64,000 nt of DNA from Streptomyces sp. DT2A-34 (lineage in GTDB: Bacteria; Actinomycetota; Actinomycetes; Streptomycetales; Streptomycetaceae): positions 5,188,001 to 5,252,000 of the forward strand of contig NZ_JASTWJ010000001.1 of the NCBI RefSeq assembly GCF_030499515.1. Direction: 5' to 3'. Every line of letters starts with the position of its first letter. Position 1 is the first letter of the stretch. The translations under genes and the position numbers were made by a program. A model generated the notes under the pieces. It made no database searches, was not told the DNA's origin, and saw nothing but the letters and a program-made list of their open reading frames with translations. This document shows positions 59,115 through 64,000 of this stretch, piece by piece.

Positions 59115-62100
59115 TGCGCGTCACCGTCCCAGGGGGCGCGACCGCCGGGCTCGTCGTCGTCCCAGGGCGGCCGCGGCGCCTCGGAGCCGGGGGCCCCGCT
59201 TCCGGTGTCGTACCTCGGGCGCTCCCCGCCGCGCTCTGCCGTTTCAGGCCCGGGCCGGTCGGGGTCGGGCCGGTCGTAGACGTCGTAGTCGTCGTAGTCG
59301 TCACGGCGGCCGTCGGCGCGGGCGCCGGTGTCGCTGTCGCGGCGGGCGCCCCAGCTGTCGCGGCCGTCCCGGTCCTCGTCGCCGCGTTCGTCGCCGTAGG
59401 GCCTGTCGTAGTCGTCGTGACGGCCCCTGCCGCGCGGGGTGACGGGCGCGGTCCCCCAGTCGTCCTCGTCCGGTGCGGGGCGCCGGGGTTCCGAGAGGTC
59501 CTCGCGGGCGCGGGGGCGGGCCGGGCTGCCGCCGCGGATGTGTTCCAGCAGGGTGCGCAGGGTCGGCTGGACCGCGCGCTGGTCGCCGAACTGGGTGTCC
59601 AGCGCGGCGGGGAGGGTCTCCGCCCAGAACTCCCACAGCGGGCGCACCCAGCCCTCGACCCGCTCGCCGCCCCGCTCCCGGCGCTCCGCGAGCAGCTCCA
59701 GCTGGCGCGGGGCGACCTTCTCGACCAGGTCGACGAAGAGCGGATGCGGTTCGCTGCCGGTGCGGGCCAGGCCCAGCGGCTGGGCCCGCATCAGCTCCCG
59801 GCAGTAGTCCTCGACGATCCGCTCGTCGTCGAGGACCGTCCAGCGTTCGTACGAGCGCAGCAGCTCGGCCCAGCTCGACACGCCCCCGGGGTAGTCACCC
59901 AGCCGCAGCCGCACGCCGGGGATGTCCGTGCCCTTGTCGGGGGACAGCCGCAGCCGGACCCGGTCCGGCGACGCCGGGTCGCCGTCCACCACGTCCACCT
60001 GGCCGTTCCACATGCAGCACAGGAGGCGGTGCAGGATGACCCGCCGGTCCTCCTCGCTGCTGACCATCCAGCTGTCCCGGTAGCCGAGCCGCTGCCGCCA
60101 CCGCAGGACGTCCTGGGCCTGCTCGTTGTCCTTCGCGCGGGCCCACTGGCGCAGTACCTTGCGGGCCTCGGGCACCTGGGTGAGGCTCATCTCGCTGCGG
60201 AAGAGGACCACGGTGATCGAGTCGCTCTCCACGCCCCGGTACTCCACGGAGTTCTTCGCGTCCGAGGGCAGCCGCAGCGTCTTGCCGAGGTACTCCTGCA
60301 CCTCCTCCACGGCCTGCACCCGCGGATAGGTCACCAGGACCCGCAGCAGCCCGGTGCCCTCAGGGGTGAACCCCACCGGCAGCAGCCCGGCCAGCTTCCG
60401 GCCGAACAGGTCGAGCGCCTCCTTGCTGACCTGGTCCTTGGCGTCCGCGTCACCGGCCGCCGCGGCCAGCAGCGTGCCCATGGACGGCAGCAGCGGCCGC
60501 TCCTCCAGATGCGCCCCGCTCTCGGCGAACAGCCGGGTGATCCGGGCCTCCAGCTGCCCCTTGACCCGGGCCACCGAGCCCTCGGGGTCGCGCCGGCTGA
60601 GCCCGTGGACCTGGCGCCAGGTGTCCCCGTCGACCAGCTTGAGCAGCAGCGCCGCCTCGTCGTCGTTCTCGCGCAGCCCCTCCCGGCGGACCAGCCGGGC
60701 GACGACGTCCTCGTAGAAGTGGTTGAGGGTGCGCTGCGGCGGCAGCAGATACGAGATGCCGGTGCGGTCCTCGTACAGTTCCAGGCCCTTTTGCTGGGCG
60801 GTCTTGCGCTCCTGGTCGCTGTGCCTGCGGAAGGCGTTCACCAGCCGCCCGAGGTCGGTCCCGGCCGCGTCGGCCTGCGGCTGCCAGTGCTGTTGCTGGT
60901 CGCGCCAGGCCTCGTGCCACACCATCCGGCAGCGCCACTGGTACCAGGCGTCCTGCTCCTGGATGGCCGCCTGCACGTCGTCGTCGCCCCAGCGGGCCGG
61001 TGCCAGGCCGCCCAACTGGCCCTTGATGCGGGGGATCTTGGGCGGCTGCTCGGTCACACCGGGCGGGCGCTGCGGATTGCGGGCGCGGTTCTCCAGCATG
61101 CCGAGGAAGCCGAGCCGGGCGATCTGTTCCTCGCTGTCCGGGACGCCCCTGACGACGCGTTCGGCGAGGAAGGGGTCGACGGTCTGGAGCAGCTTGTCGA
61201 TGGCGGGGCGCGGGGCGAACCGGTCGGCCATCGCGGCGGCCGCGCGGTCCGCCTCCACCCGCAGGTCGGACAGCAGCCGCTGCATGTCCGCGATGCGTTC
61301 GCCGAGCGCCTGCTCGATGTTGCGGCCACCGCGCGGCAGCGGATCGGGCTCGGGGACCGCCAACTGCCTGCGTTCCCACAGCTCTTCGAGGTGGGAGTCG
61401 GCGAACAGCTGCCGGATCATCGGCACCGCCCCGTCCCGCAGCACCGCCCGCGGCCGCTCCACGAGGTCCGTGACCGCCAGCCGCAGCAGCCGCCCGGCCA
61501 CCAGGTCGGCGAGCTGGTCCATCGGCGCGGTCATGGAGGCGACCAGGCTGGTGGAGACGCCCTGCCGGCCGATGCCGGTGGGGGAGACCGCGCTGCGTTG
61601 CACGCCCCGGTTGATGAAGCTCGCGGCGAAGGTCTGGAAGTCGTCGTCGGCCGCCACCTTCCGGCCCCGGGCGCGGCCGTCGCCCAGCTCGGTGCCGATC
61701 AGCGACATCACCAGGGAGACGATGGAGCGGCGCAGGTCGTCCGCGCGGATGCCGGCGGTCGGGCTGAACAGGAACGCCGTGGGCAGGATGCCGGTGCGCA
61801 GCCGGATCGGCGTGGTGCCCGGGTAGCGGATGCCGAGCCCGAGCTCCTGGTCGAGATCGCCGATCTCGTGGCCTTCCGAGGGCGCGTTCTGCGTGTCCAC
61901 CAGCCGGAACAGGTCGACCAGCGACCGGGCGGCGTTGAGTTCCGCCTCGCGTCCGCCACCGGTGGCGGCGGAGAACGACGACGGCATGACGACCAGCGGG
62001 TAGATCTTCACGCCGTCGAAGCGGCGCAGCTGGAAGGCGTGGTTGATCAGGTGCAGATAGTCCAGGAAGATCCCGGCGCCGGTGCCGCCGGCCACCGAGA

Positions 62101-62671
62101 AGGCGACGAACACGTCACAGCCGTTGACCTTGCCGCCGCCGAGTTCGCTGAGCTCGCCCGCCGACTTGGCGATCGCGTCGATCGCCTGGAGCAGCGGCTC
62201 CAGGACCGGGGCGAGGCTGTGCCGCAGGGTGGCGAACAGGGCGGCCCGGCCGACGGTGGGCAGCTGGCCCGCGCCGGCGTGCAGCGGGGTGACCTTCGGC
62301 TCGTCGATGCGCGGCGGCAGCCAGTCGGCGACCTCGTCGCGCAGGACCGCCCGGAGCATCTTGGTCACTTCCGGGGAGGCGTCGAAGTTCGGCAGCAGGT
62401 CGTGGGTGGCCCGGGACGTGCGGGCGTACGCGGCCCGCAGGGACGGGTCCACGTTGAACTGCGGCAGCCGCTGCAGATCGCTCTCGCTGTAGTCCGCGTA
62501 CACGAACTGCAGGCAGTCGGGCAGCTGGAAGGGGGCGTGGCCGCTCTGCCGGCTGAGCGCCATGCCGTCCGGACCGCACAGCTCGGTGCGCAGTCTGCGT
62601 TCCAGCTCGGCGCCGACCAGGCCTCCGGTGCCGCCCAGGCCGACGAAAAGCATCGGCTGGAAGATCTTCAT
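59111..62671 (-). CDS. Tubulin/FtsZ-like protein (Tubulin_2 type)
   Basis: 1186 residues. N-terminal GTPase fold: first glycine loop LFVGLGGTGGLVGAEL at residues 8-23 and the tubulin signature variant FSVAGGTGAGIFLDYLHLI at about 190-210 (compare GGGTGSG of FtsZ), followed by VKIYPLVVMPSSFS and a segment with NAARSLVDLFRLVDTQNA. It belongs to the large bacterial tubulin-like proteins, which Makarova and Koonin linked to membrane remodelling together with GTPase and vWA genes. The middle 600 residues are helical and unassigned; the last 110 are Arg/Asp/Tyr-rich and disordered. Start ATG 62671 with GAGGAAACC upstream. First gene of the 4-nt-overlap series. Confidence 0.85.
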   Translation of the reverse strand: MKIFQPMLFVGLGGTGGLVGAELERRLRTELCGPDGMALSRQSGHAPFQLPDCLQFVYADYSESDLQRLPQFNVDPSLRAAYARTSRATHDLLPNFDASPEVTKMLRAVLRDEVADWLPPRIDEPKVTPLHAGAGQLPTVGRAALFATLRHSLAPVLEPLLQAIDAIAKSAGELSELGGGKVNGCDVFVAFSVAGGTGAGIFLDYLHLINHAFQLRRFDGVKIYPLVVMPSSFSAATGGGREAELNAARSLVDLFRLVDTQNAPSEGHEIGDLDQELGLGIRYPGTTPIRLRTGILPTAFLFSPTAGIRADDLRRSIVSLVMSLIGTELGDGRARGRKVAADDDFQTFAASFINRGVQRSAVSPTGIGRQGVSTSLVASMTAPMDQLADLVAGRLLRLAVTDLVERPRAVLRDGAVPMIRQLFADSHLEELWERRQLAVPEPDPLPRGGRNIEQALGERIADMQRLLSDLRVEADRAAAAMADRFAPRPAIDKLLQTVDPFLAERVVRGVPDSEEQIARLGFLGMLENRARNPQRPPGVTEQPPKIPRIKGQLGGLAPARWGDDDVQAAIQEQDAWYQWRCRMVWHEAWRDQQQHWQPQADAAGTDLGRLVNAFRRHSDQERKTAQQKGLELYEDRTGISYLLPPQRTLNHFYEDVVARLVRREGLRENDDEAALLLKLVDGDTWRQVHGLSRRDPEGSVARVKGQLEARITRLFAESGAHLEERPLLPSMGTLLAAAAGDADAKDQVSKEALDLFGRKLAGLLPVGFTPEGTGLLRVLVTYPRVQAVEEVQEYLGKTLRLPSDAKNSVEYRGVESDSITVVLFRSEMSLTQVPEARKVLRQWARAKDNEQAQDVLRWRQRLGYRDSWMVSSEEDRRVILHRLLCCMWNGQVDVVDGDPASPDRVRLRLSPDKGTDIPGVRLRLGDYPGGVSSWAELLRSYERWTVLDDERIVEDYCRELMRAQPLGLARTGSEPHPLFVDLVEKVAPRQLELLAERRERGGERVEGWVRPLWEFWAETLPAALDTQFGDQRAVQPTLRTLLEHIRGGSPARPRAREDLSEPRRPAPDEDDWGTAPVTPRGRGRHDDYDRPYGDERGDEDRDGRDSWGARRDSDTGARADGRRDDYDDYDVYDRPDPDRPGPETAERGGERPRYDTGSGAPGSEAPRPPWDDDEPGGRAPWDGDAQ

Positions 62672-62893
62672 GGTTTCCTCCCCGCTTCACGGCCGACGCG
62701 GCCGCCGGTTCGTGCTCGGTACGTCTGTGGTGCCGCGCGACGGGACGGCCGCGCGGCGGTGCGGTGCGGTGCGATGTGGTGCGGTGCGTTGTGGTGCTTG
62801 TGCGGTGCGGTGCGGTGCGGTGCGGTGCGGTGCGGTGCGGTGCGGTGCGTGGGGCGGGCCGGGCGGTGACGTGTCCGGACGTCGCCCCGCGCG
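62672..62893. repeat. Intergenic (TGCGG)n pentanucleotide repeat
   Basis: Nine perfect copies of TGCGG at 62801-62845, preceded from about 62754 by degenerate copies interrupted by TGTGGTGC. The 222-bp gap separates the otherwise overlapping tubulin-like operon from the upstream membrane-protein gene on the same strand. Any operon promoter would lie here, so repeat length might affect spacing. Confidence 0.85.
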
Positions 62894-64000
62894 TCACAGG
62901 AACTCGTCGTAGGCGCTGCCCTGGCTGGGGGACGTCTCGTGGGTGCGGCCGGCGCGGGCGCCCGTGTAGGTGCCCCGCACCGTGCCGGTCGCCGGAGGGG
63001 TCCCGCCGAGGGTGAGGCTCAGGGTGTCGGTCAGCTGGACCTGGCCGCGGACGGGCAGCGGGATCCGGTTGCCGCCCTTGCGCACCACCGCGCCGCCCTC
63101 GCGGCTGCGCCGGACGGCGTACGGGCCGTGCGCGCGCTTCTCGATGCGCGGGCTGCGATGGGCCTCGGCGACGGCGAACTCGTACCACTGCTTGTTGTTG
63201 CCGTGCCCGGCCTTGTGCTCGTTGAGGACGGTGCCGTCCTCGGAGACGAGCTGCAGCACCAGCCCGTAGGGGTCCCGTCGGCGCCTGAGCAGCCCCAGCC
63301 AGGCGACGACGGCCACGGCGGCCAGCGCGATCGCGACGGCGCCGGACACGAACGCCCACCAGTACTTCTCCCAGATCCCGGGCTCAGGCGTGACCCGCAC
63401 CGAGACCGGGGTGCTTTCGAGCCGCCGGTCGTCGTCGGTGGTGTCGACGACGGTGAAGGTGCCGGAGAGGTCGAGGCCGTCGCCGAGGCGGTCACCGAAG
63501 GCGTCCGCGGGGGAGACCTTGACGGTGACCTGCCGGGTGCCCTGCTCACCGGGCTTGAGCGTGATCTCGTTCGGCTCGACGGAGAGCAGCCCGTCCTTCA
63601 CGTCGGCGATGGACAGCCGCAGCGTGTGCGGGGAGTCGGTGGTGTTGCTGACGTCCAGGGTGCCGGTGACGGTGCCGCCGGGGTGGGTGTTGCCGGCGGG
63701 CAGTTCGAGCGGGGCCTTGACGGGCAGTTCGCCGGGCGCGACCTCGCCGGTCTCGCTGCGGGTGTCGGCGCTCAGGCCCGAGGCGGTCAGCGTGGCGCTC
63801 ACCGTCAGCGCCCCGTCGGCGTCCTCGGGGATGGTCACGGTGCCGGTGAAGGAGCCGTCGCTCGCCTCGGGGTCGGAGCCCTTGCCGTTGTCGGCGAGGT
63901 CGAGCGCGAGCGGGGAGAAGCCGTCCCCGGTCAGCTCGCTGCGCACGCGCAGCCCCTCGTAGTCGCGCGGGTCCTTGATCTCGTAGCCCTCGCGGGTCTG
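62894..64000 (-). CDS. Membrane protein with beta-sandwich domains (probable vWA-family protein), 5' end beyond the window
   Basis: The frame is open to base 64000, so only the last 368 residues are seen. They show extracytoplasmic beta-sandwich domains (GSFTGTVTIPEDADGALTVS, TGTLDVSNTTDSPHTLRLS, ITLKPGEQGTRQVTVKVSP), then one transmembrane helix (WWAFVSGAVAIALAAVAVVA) and a cytoplasmic C-terminal domain (YGLVLQLVSEDGTVLNEHKA, RKGGNRIPLPVRGQVQLTDT). The architecture fits actinobacterial vWA proteins of tubulin-like loci, but the vWA part would be upstream and is not visible. Ends GSAYDEFL. Start of the associated operon probably lies left of the window edge on this strand. Confidence 0.7.
   Translation of the reverse strand, partial: QTREGYEIKDPRDYEGLRVRSELTGDGFSPLALDLADNGKGSDPEASDGSFTGTVTIPEDADGALTVSATLTASGLSADTRSETGEVAPGELPVKAPLELPAGNTHPGGTVTGTLDVSNTTDSPHTLRLSIADVKDGLLSVEPNEITLKPGEQGTRQVTVKVSPADAFGDRLGDGLDLSGTFTVVDTTDDDRRLESTPVSVRVTPEPGIWEKYWWAFVSGAVAIALAAVAVVAWLGLLRRRRDPYGLVLQLVSEDGTVLNEHKAGHGNNKQWYEFAVAEAHRSPRIEKRAHGPYAVRRSREGGAVVRKGGNRIPLPVRGQVQLTDTLSLTLGGTPPATGTVRGTYTGARAGRTHETSPSQGSAYDEFL

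Noticed and set aside
1..64000. Insertion sequences, prophage or integrative element
   Set aside because: No transposase, integrase, phage structural gene or att-like duplication beside the tRNA was seen; tRNA-Ser has no adjacent integrase.

Overview
The window is high-GC actinobacterial DNA, almost certainly a Streptomyces chromosome. Support comes from the very GC-rich third codon positions, many GTG starts, ATGA/GTGA start-stop overlaps, XRE/DUF5753 + DUF397 gene sets, an HGxxPAAW protein, and a tandem sigN/sigF pair followed by tRNA-Ser, tadA and upp. From memory this order resembles the conserved core around sigN/sigF in S. coelicolor; I could not check that.

Region by region. 1-1535: end of a RutA-like flavin monooxygenase coupled to an isochorismatase-fold amidohydrolase. 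1609-7292: GtrA protein, NmrA-like reductase divergent from an HxlR regulator, MarR regulator with a palindromic operator, DUF2797 and DUF899 proteins, and a broken antibiotic-biosynthesis-monooxygenase gene. 7390-13649: one operon of response regulator, histidine kinase, GT2-GtrA glycosyltransferase and GT39 membrane glycosyltransferase, bounded by a 28-bp palindrome and a strong terminator. 13691-21080: MFS exporter with a nearly leaderless, operator-covered promoter, its TetR regulator, a PPOX-fold gene whose 3' end lies in a 200-bp tandem repeat, a YceI protein and an MFS exporter that share carboxypeptidase-regulatory-like domains, and a MarR gene with two 15-bp boxes. 21225-28803: housekeeping and developmental genes (lipoprotein, SigN, SigF, Dabb protein, tRNA-Ser(CGA), TadA and partner, Upp, LytR_C protein, ParB-like protein). 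29102-32857: small secreted and membrane proteins, HhH-GPD glycosylase, FG-GAP protein.

32949-37803: iron-regulated locus. A near-consensus DmdR/IdeR iron box sits between a siderophore-interacting protein and a coupled operon of Ntn acylase, IucB-like acetyltransferase, cupin and SDR. 38086-39399: a two-gene RiPP-like locus, a 44-residue Asp/Gly-rich peptide directly coupled to a PIMT-like O-methyltransferase, matching the layout of the aspartimide-forming imiditides. 39580-43459: small proteins and two XRE modules, the second of WhiJ/AbaA type with a frameshifted ATPase partner. 43523-45351: CopC-CopD copper protein broken at a C-run. 45439-52132: galactoside ABC transporter with GH36 alpha-galactosidase and GH42 beta-galactosidase.

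52148-64000: a minus-strand operon with 4-nt overlaps encoding a tubulin/FtsZ-like protein, a large membrane protein, a pseudokinase-GTPase fusion and a tail-anchored protein, preceded by a cut-off membrane protein with beta-sandwich domains. This operon and the peptide-methyltransferase pair are the best candidates for poorly described biology here.
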